Numbered from the stretch's first letter, positions 19,275-29,852 are shown. The stretch: 59,139 bases of DNA from Peptacetobacter hominis (GCF_006861675.1 NZ_SGJB01000018.1:1-59139), one strand, 5' to 3'. A program made the numbers and translations. The notes: generated by a model not told the origin, from the letters alone.

Positions 19275-20732
19275 TTAATTTTTTTCTTTATCTTTAGCCT
19301 GATTCCATAGTTTATCCATCTCTTCAAGATTGGATTCATTAAACGTCTTTCCTGACTTCACAAGTTCGTCTTCTACGAAACTGAACCTTCTTACGAATTT
19401 TTCTGTAGTCATATTCAATGCTTCTGTGGTATCAGCTTCAAGGAATCTTGCAAGATTGACTATTGAAAACAACAGGTCTCCCAGTTCTTCCTTTATGTAT
19501 TGTATATTCCCTTTGCGGTATTCGTCAAGCAGTTCCGAGTATTCTTCCTCAACTTTTTTAAATACATCGTCTATATTATCCCAATCGAAACCAACAAGGG
19601 CTGCTTTATGCTGTACTTTTTCAGCTTTCATAAGTGCAGGAAGATAAACAGGTATTCTTCTTAGACCCTCTGATACGGTACTTTCACCTTTTTCCTTTTT
19701 CTTTATATCTTCCCATGTTTTTTCAAAATTTTCTCTGTCTATTTCAGCATCTCCGAATATATGCGGATGTCTTGTTATAAGCTTTTTACATATACCCTCA
19801 GACACCTCACCAATGTCAAACATACCCTCTTCTTTTCCTATCTGACACTGGAAAACAACCTGTAAAAGTACATCGCCAAGCTCTTCTATCATCTCGTCTA
19901 TATCGTTATTTTCTATAGCATTGTATAACTCATATGCTTCTTCTATTATAGAATTTTTCAGAGATTCATGAGTCTGTTTTTTGTCCCAGTCACAACCGTC
20001 CTCTGATCTTAGTTTAGCCATTATAAGTTCAAGATCGTGAACCTTGTTGTAGCGCTTTTTATCGCTTCTTGGTATATAAAGACTTGTCAGATAATCAAAG
20101 CTGTTATCCTTCCAATCAAGCTCATAAAGCTTTATTTTCTTTTTGAACTCCTGTCCTTTTATACCCGCACTTCTGACAATATAAACATCCTGCTCATCTC
20201 CGTATACTTCCATAAGCTGAAGCTTTACATTTGATGCGATAAACTCATCATACACCTGAGTAACTATAAGAGCTGTATCTGAATCTATATATGATTCTTC
20301 AAGCTCAAACGCATCTATAAGTCTGAATCCTTCAGAAGGATCAAATCCCAGATAATCAAACATAGCATCCACAAAACTCATAGAAGGTGTTGTAACAACG
20401 TCTATGCCTTTTTCTGATGCAATTGACTCTATTATACCGACAGTTTTTTCAGCGACTCTAGGATGACCGGGAACAGCGTATACAAGGTCTCCCTCCTCTG
20501 CTTTTTCGACTACAAATTCCGCAATATTTCTATATACATGTTCGAAATCTTCATTTTCATCGTAAAATCTGTCCAGAGATTCAAATTTGATTGTCTTTCT
20601 AAGTTCATCAACCATCGGGTGCTTTTCGGTTCTTAGAAATATTCTATCTGATTTTTTTAGTTCATCCATAGCTCCCCGGCTTATAAGCGACATATCGCCT
20701 GGTCCAAGGCCTATAATATTAATTCTACTCAT
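19275..20732 (-). CDS. mazG: MazG with N-terminal tetrapyrrole-methylase domain (YabN type)
   Basis: A 485-residue two-domain protein. Residues 1 to about 225 form a tetrapyrrole-methylase-like domain (SRINIIGLGPGDMSLISRG). The rest is a double MazG nucleotide pyrophosphohydrolase with DCDWDKKQTHESLKNSIIEE-type and EELGDVLLQVVF metal-binding segments, and a second ELGDLLFSIVNLARF. The MazG part hydrolyses non-canonical NTPs; the role of the N-terminal domain is unknown. AGGGTGGTAAT precedes the ATG. Its place between the flippase gene and rqcP matches Bacillus yabM-yabN-yabO. Confidence 0.95.
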   Translation of the reverse strand: MSRINIIGLGPGDMSLISRGAMDELKKSDRIFLRTEKHPMVDELRKTIKFESLDRFYDENEDFEHVYRNIAEFVVEKAEEGDLVYAVPGHPRVAEKTVGIIESIASEKGIDVVTTPSMSFVDAMFDYLGFDPSEGFRLIDAFELEESYIDSDTALIVTQVYDEFIASNVKLQLMEVYGDEQDVYIVRSAGIKGQEFKKKIKLYELDWKDNSFDYLTSLYIPRSDKKRYNKVHDLELIMAKLRSEDGCDWDKKQTHESLKNSIIEEAYELYNAIENNDIDEMIEELGDVLLQVVFQCQIGKEEGMFDIGEVSEGICKKLITRHPHIFGDAEIDRENFEKTWEDIKKKEKGESTVSEGLRRIPVYLPALMKAEKVQHKAALVGFDWDNIDDVFKKVEEEYSELLDEYRKGNIQYIKEELGDLLFSIVNLARFLEADTTEALNMTTEKFVRRFSFVEDELVKSGKTFNESNLEEMDKLWNQAKDKEKN

Positions 20733-20836
20733 ATTACCACCCTTGTCAACATTTTCATTAATATATTAACATTCATCAAACTTTTCAAAATAGATATTTT
20801 TTATTATGTACCTATTCTAATTAGTCCCTGTGTCTT

Positions 20837-22450
20837 TTATTTTACAAGTCTTAGCTTCTTTAGTAAAGAGTATATTTTTGATCCTTTAGGCATTGTAAGT
20901 ATTTCCTCTTTTGTTATACCTCCAATTCCAAGAAGAACAACCGCATATACGAATGCTCCTGCAGCTATCGAAATTATAGTTGATATACTGTTACCTGTAA
21001 CTGAAGATACAAGCATATATACAATCTTAACAGCTACAAACATTGATATAACTGTTACAAGAGGTTTTATTATAAAGTCTCTTATTGAGAATTTAACACC
21101 CATATATTTTTTAACACAGTATATATTTATAAGGGCTGCAACTGTATACGCCGTAACAGTACCAAGAGCCGATCCAAGTACATTTATTGAAGGTACTGCT
21201 GTTAGAGTATAACTTATTATTATTTTAAATGCCATACCTATCACAAGCGCAATTACAGGTATCATAGGTTTTCCCATACCCTGAAGTATTCCTGTAAGAG
21301 TCTGTATAAGACCAAGGAATATTACACAAGGAGTAAGTGTAAACAGTATTATACCTATAGATTCAGGCTGAGTAGGATATAAAAGTTTCATTATTGGAAC
21401 TGCAAGTGATGCCATACCGAATGCACATGGAAGCACTATAAGAAGTGTTACCTTTACAGCATTAAGCGTATCTTTTCTTGCTTTGTCCCTGTCTCCTACA
21501 GCATATGCCTGAGAAATAGATGGCACAAGACTCATACTAAGCGCTGTTGTAATTACTGAAGGAAGATTTATTATCGGCATAGCCATACCTGTAAGCTGAC
21601 CAAACATTGAGTTCGCCTCAGAATGAGTAAATCCAGCAACCATAAGTCTTCTTATAACTATACCATTGTCCACCATGTTTACAAGAGGCATTACAGATGC
21701 TCCTATTGTTATAGGAATTGCAACTACCAATAAGCTTTTTATTATTTTTGAAACGCCTTCTTCTTCAAATCCTTTACTCTTTGCTATTTTAGCTTTTCTG
21801 TCTTTTGCTGTTCTAAGATATGCAAATATAAGATATAAGATAGATGCAAAAGAACCTATTGCAGCTCCTGATATAGCTCCTGCTGCACCAAATTCAGGCC
21901 CTGAAGCCTTCATAAGAGCATATGCAAGTCCTAGTCCAAGAACAACTCTGAAAAGCTGTTCAACAACCTGTGATACTGCTATCTGAGTCATATCCTTCTG
22001 CCCCTGGAAATATCCTCTGTATGCAGACATAAGAGGAACTATTATAAGAGCCGGTGCTATTGCTTTCATACTATATATAGCTTCCGGATTTTTTATAAAT
22101 ACTGTTACTATCCATTCAGCACCAAAGAAGAATATACAGAATGAAACTATCCCAGTAAAGAAAAGAACTCTACTGGATACAGTAAATACTTTGTGAGCTC
22201 CCTTATCATCACCTATAGCTATTTTTTCCGATACAAGTTTTGCAACAGCTGTTGGAAATCCTGCTGTGGCAAGTGTAAGGAATAATGTATATACCGGGTA
22301 TGCAGACTGATAATATCCCATACCTGTTGATCCTATTATGTTTCCTAGAGGTATTCTGAAGAATGCCCCGATTATTTTTACAGCAACCCCTGCTATACCA
22401 AGGATCAAGGCCCCTTTTAAAAAGGAGTCTTTGCTTTTATCTTTGCCCAT
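20837..22450 (-). CDS. MOP-superfamily lipid flippase (YabM/SpoVB/MurJ-like)
   Basis: A 537-residue membrane protein with about 14 helices, of the polysaccharide-biosynthesis/MATE-like fold. The N-terminus FLKGALILGIAGVAVKIIGA with IPLGNIIGSTGMGYYQSAYP is typical of the SpoVB/YabM/MurJ group, which move lipid-linked wall precursors across the membrane. Which lipid is carried is not clear. GGAGGTAAAATC precedes the ATG. Synteny with mazG points to YabM. Its promoter lies just beyond the end of the CRISPR array. Confidence 0.88.
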   Translation of the reverse strand: MGKDKSKDSFLKGALILGIAGVAVKIIGAFFRIPLGNIIGSTGMGYYQSAYPVYTLFLTLATAGFPTAVAKLVSEKIAIGDDKGAHKVFTVSSRVLFFTGIVSFCIFFFGAEWIVTVFIKNPEAIYSMKAIAPALIIVPLMSAYRGYFQGQKDMTQIAVSQVVEQLFRVVLGLGLAYALMKASGPEFGAAGAISGAAIGSFASILYLIFAYLRTAKDRKAKIAKSKGFEEEGVSKIIKSLLVVAIPITIGASVMPLVNMVDNGIVIRRLMVAGFTHSEANSMFGQLTGMAMPIINLPSVITTALSMSLVPSISQAYAVGDRDKARKDTLNAVKVTLLIVLPCAFGMASLAVPIMKLLYPTQPESIGIILFTLTPCVIFLGLIQTLTGILQGMGKPMIPVIALVIGMAFKIIISYTLTAVPSINVLGSALGTVTAYTVAALINIYCVKKYMGVKFSIRDFIIKPLVTVISMFVAVKIVYMLVSSVTGNSISTIISIAAGAFVYAVVLLGIGGITKEEILTMPKGSKIYSLLKKLRLVK

Positions 22451-22484
22451 GATTTTACCTCCGTTTATTTGATTAACAGAGTTT

Positions 22485-22514
22485 AATATATCACAGTTTC
22501 TGTGTGTTGTTCAA
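22485..22514 (-). promoter_or_regulatory. Promoter of the flippase gene
   Basis: TTGAAC (22509-22514) and TATATT (22485-22490) are 18 bases apart, with TGTGATATATT as an extended -10, about 35 bases before the ATG. Confidence 0.7.
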
Positions 22515-22570
22515 GTTTATGGGGTAAATTTCTTTGAAACTTCAATATCGGAGCGAAAAAGTTACAAAAA

Positions 22571-22597
22571 AAATAAACCTGTTTTACAGGTTTATTT
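22571..22597 (-). terminator. Terminator at the distal end of the CRISPR transcript
   Basis: A perfect 11-bp stem (AAATAAACCTG with CAGGTTTATTT) and 5-base loop is followed on the minus strand by eight T residues. It lies at the trailer end and shares its first three bases with the last, decayed repeat, so it should end the pre-crRNA before the flippase promoter. Confidence 0.85.
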
Positions 22598-23819
22598 TTA
22601 CACGCAATTTAAATTACATCAATTTCAAACACTTTACTTGTATCAAAATTAGTTAAATCTGTTTTACAAATATCTTAAATTACATCAATCTCAAACTCTT
22701 TTTATACTGTGGCTTTTCCTGTTTTTGTTTTACACACATCTTAAATTACATCAATCTCAAACCGGAGATGGAGAGAATAATAACAGAGGCTTGTTTTACA
22801 CACATCTTAAATTACATCAATCTCAAACATATGACAGATAATACTCGTTCAAGATATAGTTTTACACACATCTTAAATTACATCAATCTCAAACAAGAAA
22901 ATATGGTTGATGGAATAGAGATTGGTTTTACACACATCTTAAATTACATCAATCTCAAACAAGTGCTTTCTTATCAAATATCCATACCTTGTTTTACACA
23001 CATCTTAAATTACATCAATCTCAAACATAGGGCTAAAGATGAAACTTCATATAAAAGTTTTACACACATCTTAAATTACATCAATCTCAAACAAATCTTT
23101 TAAAATAGTTATCGCATCTTCTAGTTTTACACACATCTTAAATTACATCAATCTCAAACCACCCCAATCTTCATTCATTTCATCATACTGTTTTACACAC
23201 ATCTTAAATTACATCAATCTCAAACTCCATTGCAGATGTTGACTCTTTAGTGTATGTTTTACACACATCTTAAATTACATCAATCTCAAACTTAGTCTTT
23301 GATTTATCTATTTTTGTCGAAGTTTTACACACATCTTAAATTACATCAATCTCAAACGGTGTTATACTATCACCCGGTATACATCTCGTTTTACACACAT
23401 CTTAAATTACATCAATCTCAAACTTAGTCTTTGATTTATCTATTTTTGTCGAAGTTTTACACACATCTTAAATTACATCAATCTCAAACGGTGTTATACT
23501 ATCACCCGGTATACATCTCGTTTTACACACATCTTAAATTACATCAATCTCAAACTTAGTCTTTGATTTATCTATTTTTGTCGAAGTTTTACACACATCT
23601 TAAATTACATCAATCTCAAACGGTGTTATACTATCACCCGGTATACATCTCGTTTTACACACATCTTAAATTACATCAATCTCAAACAAAGAGTAAGCCA
23701 TTTCTTCTTGCTAAGATGTTTTACACACATCTTAAATTACATCAATCTCAAACTAAGTTGATGGTTTATCTCCTTCTTTTTCCGTTTTACACACATCTTA
23801 AATTACATCAATCTCAAAC
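22595..23819 (-). CRISPR. Type II-A CRISPR array, 19 repeats and 18 spacers
   Basis: The 36-base repeats read, on the transcribed minus strand, GTTTGAGATTGATG ... ending GATGTGTGTAAAAC. Repeat starts on the plus strand are 22595, 22661, 22727, 22793, 22859, 22925, 22991, 23057, 23124, 23190, 23256, 23322, 23388, 23454, 23520, 23586, 23652, 23718 and 23784. Spacers are 30 bases, except one of 31 (23093-23123). The first two plus-strand repeats (22595 and 22661) are degenerate, marking the old trailer end; the other seventeen are identical. The leader is next to csn2. Orientation is supported by the cas operon, by the leader motif and by the tracrRNA anti-repeat, which must pair with the minus-strand repeat. 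Confidence 0.98.
23292..23687 (-). repeat. Triplicated two-spacer unit within the CRISPR array
   Basis: A 132-base unit made of spacer A (plus strand begins TTAGTCTTTGATTTATC), a repeat, spacer B (begins GGTGTTATACTATCACC) and a repeat occurs three times in direct succession: 23292-23423, 23424-23555 and 23556-23687. The copies are identical. Confidence 0.97.
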
Positions 23820-23906
23820 CTCAAATTGAAATTATCATGCCCATCACAGCATGGTAACTAAGATATGTATATAATAAAATATACCATTTAAAACAAGTGT
23901 TTTCAA
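23820..23906 (-). promoter_or_regulatory. CRISPR leader with promoter and anchoring motif
   Basis: The minus strand carries TTGAAA (23901-23906) and TATATT (23878-23883), 17 bases apart; the -35 overlaps the csn2 stop codon. The leader ends in ATTTGAG (23820-23826), immediately beside the first repeat. ATTTGAG is the leader-anchoring site known to direct spacer insertion in type II-A systems of Streptococcus. The leader is only about 83 bases long. Confidence 0.85.
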
Positions 23907-24586
23907 TATATCTCACATAAATCACTATCAAGTACAAACACTTTTTCATAATCTTGAATAGTATAATCTATACTATTTTCAATCATTATCGCAAAAATTT
24001 TTTTATACGATAAATATCTATAAAATTCCTCTATTACATCTCTATCAAAGAAATTTCTCATATTTACAAATATAAATATTCTTTTGCCAAGAATTTGAGA
24101 CGATACATTTACATATTCACATAATCTCTCTATTATTGTACTACTATAAGATTCAAACTTGACATCGGTTATCTTAAATAATTCTGATACATCAAATTCA
24201 ACGGAATATTCAAGTGAATATTCCGCCTCATTTGTTACTAGATCAACATATCTTATTATTTCAGATACTATTTTTCCTGTTTCAATATATAGTTCATCCT
24301 GATTTGATAATTCTCTCAGATTGCTATAAAGTTTTGTAAGTATTTTTCTATTATTTATATCTAAATTATATATATCTACTATAATATCCGCCACTTTAGA
24401 AAGTTTTTGAATTTTACCTTTATCATCTGATAGTACAAATCCTCCCATTTCTTCAGATATATTACATTGATTGTATATTTCCTCTGTATACTTGAGAAAT
24501 ACTTTTTTATCTTCTAATATAATCAGATTGAATTTATTTTCTTCAAACTCTATTTTATATTCAAAATCCGGATGGACTAATTTCAT
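23903..24586 (-). CDS. csn2: CRISPR adaptation protein Csn2
   Basis: A 227-residue protein in the position and size range of Csn2, the ring-forming double-stranded DNA-end-binding protein needed for spacer acquisition in type II-A systems. It starts [20 protein letters not shown], a typical Csn2 opening, and contains [19 protein letters not shown], like the degenerate ATPase core of the family. The start overlaps the cas2 stop (ATGA). It defines the subtype as II-A. Confidence 0.92.
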   Translation of the reverse strand: MKLVHPDFEYKIEFEENKFNLIILEDKKVFLKYTEEIYNQCNISEEMGGFVLSDDKGKIQKLSKVADIIVDIYNLDINNRKILTKLYSNLRELSNQDELYIETGKIVSEIIRYVDLVTNEAEYSLEYSVEFDVSELFKITDVKFESYSSTIIERLCEYVNVSSQILGKRIFIFVNMRNFFDRDVIEEFYRYLSYKKIFAIMIENSIDYTIQDYEKVFVLDSDLCEIY

Positions 24587-24903
24587 AATATAACCAACCT
24601 TTCATCACTATCAAGTACATCGCTTTTCTTTTCACCAACAACAAATTCCATTTTTGAAAACTGTTTTTCTGTAACAGTCAACACCTGTACCAAACCTTCT
24701 TTAGGTCTGTTCTTCTTTATATTTTCTACAACTGCATTAACTGCTGTAGTATTCAGAAGAATTTTTGTATATACCGATTCCTGCATCATCATAAATCCAC
24801 TTTTAATAAGAAACTTTCTAAACTTGTTATACTCCCTTATATTTTCTGAAGTTGTCATCGGAAGATCAAAAAATACTATAGTTCTCATAAATCTATAACT
24901 CAT
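24583..24903 (-). CDS. cas2: CRISPR-associated protein Cas2
   Basis: Small structural subunit of the Cas1-Cas2 integrase, 106 residues. [19 protein letters not shown] is the N-terminal beta strand with the conserved Asp, followed by [18 protein letters not shown] and [10 protein letters not shown]. The MSYRFMR start mirrors Cas2 of Streptococcus II-A systems. It overlaps the cas1 end by 11 bases and the csn2 start by four. Confidence 0.97.
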   Translation of the reverse strand: MSYRFMRTIVFFDLPMTTSENIREYNKFRKFLIKSGFMMMQESVYTKILLNTTAVNAVVENIKKNRPKEGLVQVLTVTEKQFSKMEFVVGEKKSDVLDSDERLVIL

Positions 24904-25765
24904 CTTTATAAAATTTAATCAATGAAATATCCTTTTCATTTATTGCATCAAATATACTCTTGCAATATGTTTTTATAGCATTATTTACTGTACTTGTTTT
25001 CCCTCCGATTTTTACTTCTTTGTTCATTATATTTACAAGTCTCATCTTATTCTCATTATCAAATTTTTCTGGATTCATAAAATAAACTTCCTTATCTACA
25101 AGAATTCTAAATGGTTCCATAAAATCAGAAGATAAATTAAACTGATTAAACATATTATCGTGCCATATTCCAATCTGTGTTACGTATCCATTTGACACTA
25201 TTTCTCTATTAAATGCTGAAAGAATAATGCTATATCCATAATTCAATGCTGAATTTATTGAATTTTCTGCACTCCTTGTAAACTCCATTCCAAATAGAGC
25301 ATTAAAATATACTTTTGATGCATGCCCCTCTCTATTGGTTATGTCTTTAAGTTCTACCTCTCTTGCATAATTTTCAAGCATCATATACTCATCAAGTTCA
25401 AGTTTTTCAAGAAATTCAGCCTGCTGATTTATTTTTTCTTTTACAATTTCAGTCCATACATAATCAGTTATATTTTTATCCCATACTGATTGCTTTCTTA
25501 TTTTTGCACTTGTATCATGACTTCCATAATACGGAACAGCTTCAAAACAAGGATTTCTTTTTTCATCACAGAATATTACTTTTATCTTCCTTTTTGCAAG
25601 TTCGCATAAAAGACAAGATGTTATAGATACAGATGTTGTCTCGATTATCAGAGTAGAGAGTTCCCCAAGATATACTCTCCTGGTTTCCTCTCCTCTGACA
25701 ACCATATAATTTAATTTTAAATCAAGTTTTGCTCTATTTCTTATTACAACTGTTCGCCAACTCAT
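24893..25765 (-). CDS. cas1: CRISPR integrase Cas1, type II
   Basis: A 290-residue integrase that inserts new spacers at the leader-repeat junction with Cas2. [20 protein letters not shown] and [20 protein letters not shown] with [10 protein letters not shown] are type II Cas1 features; [16 protein letters not shown] holds the catalytic Glu. The ATG lies 32 bases inside the cas9 end, so the genes are translationally coupled. Confidence 0.97.
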   Translation of the reverse strand: MSWRTVVIRNRAKLDLKLNYMVVRGEETRRVYLGELSTLIIETTSVSITSCLLCELAKRKIKVIFCDEKRNPCFEAVPYYGSHDTSAKIRKQSVWDKNITDYVWTEIVKEKINQQAEFLEKLELDEYMMLENYAREVELKDITNREGHASKVYFNALFGMEFTRSAENSINSALNYGYSIILSAFNREIVSNGYVTQIGIWHDNMFNQFNLSSDFMEPFRILVDKEVYFMNPEKFDNENKMRLVNIMNKEVKIGGKTSTVNNAIKTYCKSIFDAINEKDISLIKFYKDEL

Positions 25766-28700
25766 CTGATAATAAGTTTATTCTTCTTTCATATATTCCT
25801 GTTGGTGATTGACTTATTAAATTTATACTTTTGAGCTTATTTATATTTTTATTGATAGACATCTTTCCTGTTTCTTTCTTTCCTTTTATAGAAGATAAAT
25901 TAGAGGTTAAGTTTTCACATTTAAATAAATTCAATATTTCATTTATTAAATCACATTGTTTTTCTATACTCAAATTATAGAACTCATCACCTTGACTTTC
26001 TATAGTTTTTATAACAGAATCTACTCCTGGTCTATTTATATATTTTGAATTGTTCAATCTCATTACTAGTTCTTCATATATATTTTTATTTTCTATATTT
26101 GATATACCATTTTTTTCTTCCATTTTATCTTTATTATATTTAATTATAGACTTTATATATTTTAATTTCTCATGTGATAATTTAAATTGTTCTGCATTTC
26201 TTACAGAAATTCTGTCATTAGTTCTTCCTGTAATATGTACTCTATATCCATTTACTTCCAATAGGCTATTTTTTCTTATTTTATTTACTATCACTTTTGG
26301 ATTTTTTAATTTTAGGATATCGTTAATATATTTATCTATTGCTTCATCCTCTGTTTTTGACTGAAGAATTAGATATACAGGTATATGTTCAAGTGTTCTT
26401 ATTCTATTTCCCTTTTTATCTGAATGTTCAACACATACAAAGAAAGAACCCTTTGCTTTGTTATATCCACCATATTTATTCGTAGGCATATCTTTACCAC
26501 TCATTTTTATAGGAAGATATCCCTTACCTTTTTCACATGTATTCTTATCTACTATATTTTGATCAAATAACTGTCCTTTTTCACAGTATGCATATCTTGT
26601 AAATAAAATACTATTTTTATTAAGAGTGTTCATTACAGTTTTCTTTGTTCCATCATCTTCTGGAATCCAAGCAATTTCATCTTTTGATTTTATATCCTTA
26701 GAATATAGAACTTCATCTTTTAGAGAATACTCTTTTCCACTTTTTATAAACTTAAGAGCATTTCTTGTAAATTTAACATCATATACATTTCCAACTACTA
26801 TAGCAAGATATGCATCATGTGCGTGATGATAGTCATTTACCTCTCTCACTTTTACAAAGTCTATTATCTCTTTTCTGAAATCTGATGTGTTTTCAGCCTT
26901 TGCGTATACTATCTGGCTGTTCTTCATTATTCTTTGAAGAATATTTGTTACTGCTTTTGTACTCTGTGCTGTAAATACAAGCTGTCTTTCTATGAAACTT
27001 GCAAGTTCATTTTCTGTAAGTTCATCTTTTCTCATAAGTCTATTGTATTTTTCATTTGATATAAGATCTTTATCTTTTAATATTTTCCAGAATGACGCCA
27101 TCTTATTTTGTATAGATGGTGAAATAGGGTATTTATCACCTTTATCTTTATTAGATTGACTATTTGTAAGGACAAGGTTTTTAATTATACTATCATCCTT
27201 TGTTTTAGATCTTGGGTATATATGGTCTATATCATACTTATTATTGTTTTTGATTAGTTCAGAAAACTCTATCACTTCCCCTGTATATATATCTCTACCC
27301 ATCTGAGTGTAGTATAGATATATCTTTTTACTTCTAAGTTGGCTCTCATCAAGACTTTCTAAGCTAGACATTTCTCTTGATTTAAACTCTTTTATATACT
27401 CATGCTCACTCTCTTTACATTTCTTAAGTTTATCTTCAATGTCTTTTTTTCTGGAAACAGTTCTTTTTTTCTCACCGTCTTTTCTAGTCATCTCTACAAA
27501 TATTTTTTCAGGATCACATCCAAGTACTTCTTTTATTTCTTCTACTATAAGTACTGTCTGCCATATAGATCTTTTTACTGCAGGAGATACATATAAGTCC
27601 TCCATAATCCGTTCATAATCTATGTTTTCTATTTCTTTTGATTCATTTATTTTTCTATTTATAGATTCTATTTCTTCTTTATATGAAAATTCATTTGATA
27701 GAAGCTGCATAAGATTGTAATTTGTATTATACATAGCATCTATAATTCCAACATTTTCATTTCCATCTATATTTGATTTTATTTCAGTAAGTAATTTTCT
27801 TGAAAGTCGTCCCCAACCACTGAATTGTATATTAACTATATTGTTTATTTTATTCTCTGATAGACATGAGCCATATTCTTTTGAAATTTTCTTTTTAAGC
27901 ATTTTCTTTTCGCTTCCAAGAACAGTTGACCATAGTATTATATTCTCAACCATATCCATGTTGTTATCTATGTCATCAATTATCTTAGATAGTTTTATGT
28001 ACGAAGACATATTATTTTTAAAATCTCCATCTATTCCAGAGATTTTTACATCCTCTCCGTATTCTCTTTTGAAAAATGTTTTTATCTTCTTTTCTGTTAT
28101 TTTTGTTTCTCTAAGGAATAGTTCTTTAAATATCTTCTTTTTAGTTTCTACTGGCGGCTTTACCCCATTTATTTTCAGGTTATTAAGTTCATTTAATACT
28201 TTAAATTTACTATACAGTATTGATTGATCCGGAAGTACATCTTCCCCTAGTAGATATGTACACTTATTTGTCATTCTCATTATAAATTTTTCAGCACTTG
28301 CTTCCTTATCGACAATCTCATCAAAATTCCATGGGTATATTTTTTCATTTGATTTTTTCTCTATCCAACAGAATCCACTTTCTTTATGTCTATCATTAAG
28401 TGGTCCTACATAGTACGGTATTCTAAATGTAAGTAGCTTTTCTATTTTTTCTCTTGTTACATATCCTTTACTATCCTTTTCATTTAGAAAATCATAGTGT
28501 TTAGATGCATTTTTGAGAATTTTTTCTAATTCAGCTAAATTTAACTGATATGGTATTACAGAATTTTTCTTTGATACCTGCTTAGGCATGAATGAATATT
28601 TATCCGATGAAATCTGCTCTTTTATTCTGCATAATACTTCATCATCGTTATTTTCTATATTTTTTAATTTCTTATTTAGATAATCACAGAATTCTTCCTG

Positions 28701-29852
28701 TGTGCATGAGTCTTTTACATATACTTTTCTTTTATTTTTTATACAGTATCCTGTATATGCTACATAATTTTCTTTTCCTGGAATATCAAAAATTTCTTTT
28801 TCAACTTCTGGTATATATTGTTTTACAATTTTTTTCAAATCTTTTAAATCACGTTTATGCTTTTCGTATATTTTTACTTTTGCATCTGATATATTTTCTT
28901 CTCCATCAAGTATATTAGCTAGAATAGACCAATCATAAACTCTCTTGAATTTATTTAATATACCTATTTTTTCGTCACTTAATATAGATTCATACTTTCC
29001 TATTTCTTCTTCGTATTTATCTCCATCGAATGTTATAGATATAGCTTTGTCTGATTCATCTATAATACTCTCATCATCAAATAGTTTTTTTAGATTTGCC
29101 TTTTGTCCTGTTATCAATTTTATTACTTCTTTGATTTTACCTTCATCAAGTTTCAAATCTATTTTATTTTCATACTTTATGCTAATAATGTTAAATATTT
29201 CAGCAGATTTATCCTTTTTAGTCATATTTTTAGTTTTTATTAGATTCTCTAATTTTTCTTCATCCAATATATTTACTGTTATCTCCAAATCATTTAATCC
29301 CGATTTAAAACTCTCTTTTGCCTCGTCGAAGTTTTTTACGGATTCTATATTCTTATCTCCAAAAAGAAAATGTCCTCTGTTTTTTATTATATGAGCTATA
29401 GCAAGATAGATAAGTCTTATATCGTGTTTTTCGTTACTCTCTATAAGTTTTTTTCTAAGATGATATATTGTTGGATATTTTTCATGATATTCTCTATCTG
29501 TAAATCCTTCATCATTGAAAAGCGAGAATATACATTCTTTATCTGTTTTATCTTCTTTTAAAAACTTGCTGTCTTTTAGCCTCTCAAAAAATGCTGGATC
29601 AACTTTGTATATTTCCTCAGCAAACATCTCTTGAAGAAGTTTTATTCTCTCTTTCTTTCTTGCATTCCTTCTTCTCGATGATCTGAATCCTCTTCTCTCT
29701 GCAGCAGTACTTGCTTCGTCAAAGAGTCTTACTCCCCATAAATCTTTTCCTTTAGCTCTTAAAAGATTGTAATTTTTATCGGTTACAGCCCAACCTACTG
29801 AGTTTGTTCCTATATCCAAACCAAGATAATATTTTATATCTTTTTTACTCAT
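25734..29852 (-). CDS. cas9: CRISPR RNA-guided endonuclease Cas9 (type II-A)
   Basis: A 1372-residue Cas9 close in size to that of Streptococcus pyogenes. All nuclease residues are in place: RuvC-I Asp13 (LGLDIGTNSVGWAV), the Arg-rich bridge helix (ERRGFRSSRRRNARKKERI), RuvC-II Glu787 (IFVEMTRKD), HNH Asp876-His877 (YDIDHIYPRSK), and RuvC-III His1010 and Asp1013 (HHAHDAYLA). These correspond to D10, E762, H840, H983 and D986 of the S. pyogenes enzyme. It should cut DNA opposite crRNA spacers; the PAM cannot be read from the protein. ATG at 29852 follows GGAGGGGG; the frame extends 15 codons further upstream, over that site. The gene heads a cas9-cas1-cas2-csn2 operon. Confidence 0.99.
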   Translation of the reverse strand: MSKKDIKYYLGLDIGTNSVGWAVTDKNYNLLRAKGKDLWGVRLFDEASTAAERRGFRSSRRRNARKKERIKLLQEMFAEEIYKVDPAFFERLKDSKFLKEDKTDKECIFSLFNDEGFTDREYHEKYPTIYHLRKKLIESNEKHDIRLIYLAIAHIIKNRGHFLFGDKNIESVKNFDEAKESFKSGLNDLEITVNILDEEKLENLIKTKNMTKKDKSAEIFNIISIKYENKIDLKLDEGKIKEVIKLITGQKANLKKLFDDESIIDESDKAISITFDGDKYEEEIGKYESILSDEKIGILNKFKRVYDWSILANILDGEENISDAKVKIYEKHKRDLKDLKKIVKQYIPEVEKEIFDIPGKENYVAYTGYCIKNKRKVYVKDSCTQEEFCDYLNKKLKNIENNDDEVLCRIKEQISSDKYSFMPKQVSKKNSVIPYQLNLAELEKILKNASKHYDFLNEKDSKGYVTREKIEKLLTFRIPYYVGPLNDRHKESGFCWIEKKSNEKIYPWNFDEIVDKEASAEKFIMRMTNKCTYLLGEDVLPDQSILYSKFKVLNELNNLKINGVKPPVETKKKIFKELFLRETKITEKKIKTFFKREYGEDVKISGIDGDFKNNMSSYIKLSKIIDDIDNNMDMVENIILWSTVLGSEKKMLKKKISKEYGSCLSENKINNIVNIQFSGWGRLSRKLLTEIKSNIDGNENVGIIDAMYNTNYNLMQLLSNEFSYKEEIESINRKINESKEIENIDYERIMEDLYVSPAVKRSIWQTVLIVEEIKEVLGCDPEKIFVEMTRKDGEKKRTVSRKKDIEDKLKKCKESEHEYIKEFKSREMSSLESLDESQLRSKKIYLYYTQMGRDIYTGEVIEFSELIKNNNKYDIDHIYPRSKTKDDSIIKNLVLTNSQSNKDKGDKYPISPSIQNKMASFWKILKDKDLISNEKYNRLMRKDELTENELASFIERQLVFTAQSTKAVTNILQRIMKNSQIVYAKAENTSDFRKEIIDFVKVREVNDYHHAHDAYLAIVVGNVYDVKFTRNALKFIKSGKEYSLKDEVLYSKDIKSKDEIAWIPEDDGTKKTVMNTLNKNSILFTRYAYCEKGQLFDQNIVDKNTCEKGKGYLPIKMSGKDMPTNKYGGYNKAKGSFFVCVEHSDKKGNRIRTLEHIPVYLILQSKTEDEAIDKYINDILKLKNPKVIVNKIRKNSLLEVNGYRVHITGRTNDRISVRNAEQFKLSHEKLKYIKSIIKYNKDKMEEKNGISNIENKNIYEELVMRLNNSKYINRPGVDSVIKTIESQGDEFYNLSIEKQCDLINEILNLFKCENLTSNLSSIKGKKETGKMSINKNINKLKSINLISQSPTGIYERRINLLSDELANSCNKK

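Noticed and set aside
22768..23103. Plus-strand ORF with repeated FTHILNYINLK segments
   Set aside because: It is the translation of CRISPR repeats and spacers; the 66-base period keeps frame by chance. The same holds for the ORF at 23563-23829.
22595..23819. Array read on the plus strand (repeat GTTTTACACACATC...)
   Set aside because: The leader with ATTTGAG, the terminator, the cas operon and the tracrRNA anti-repeat all require minus-strand transcription.
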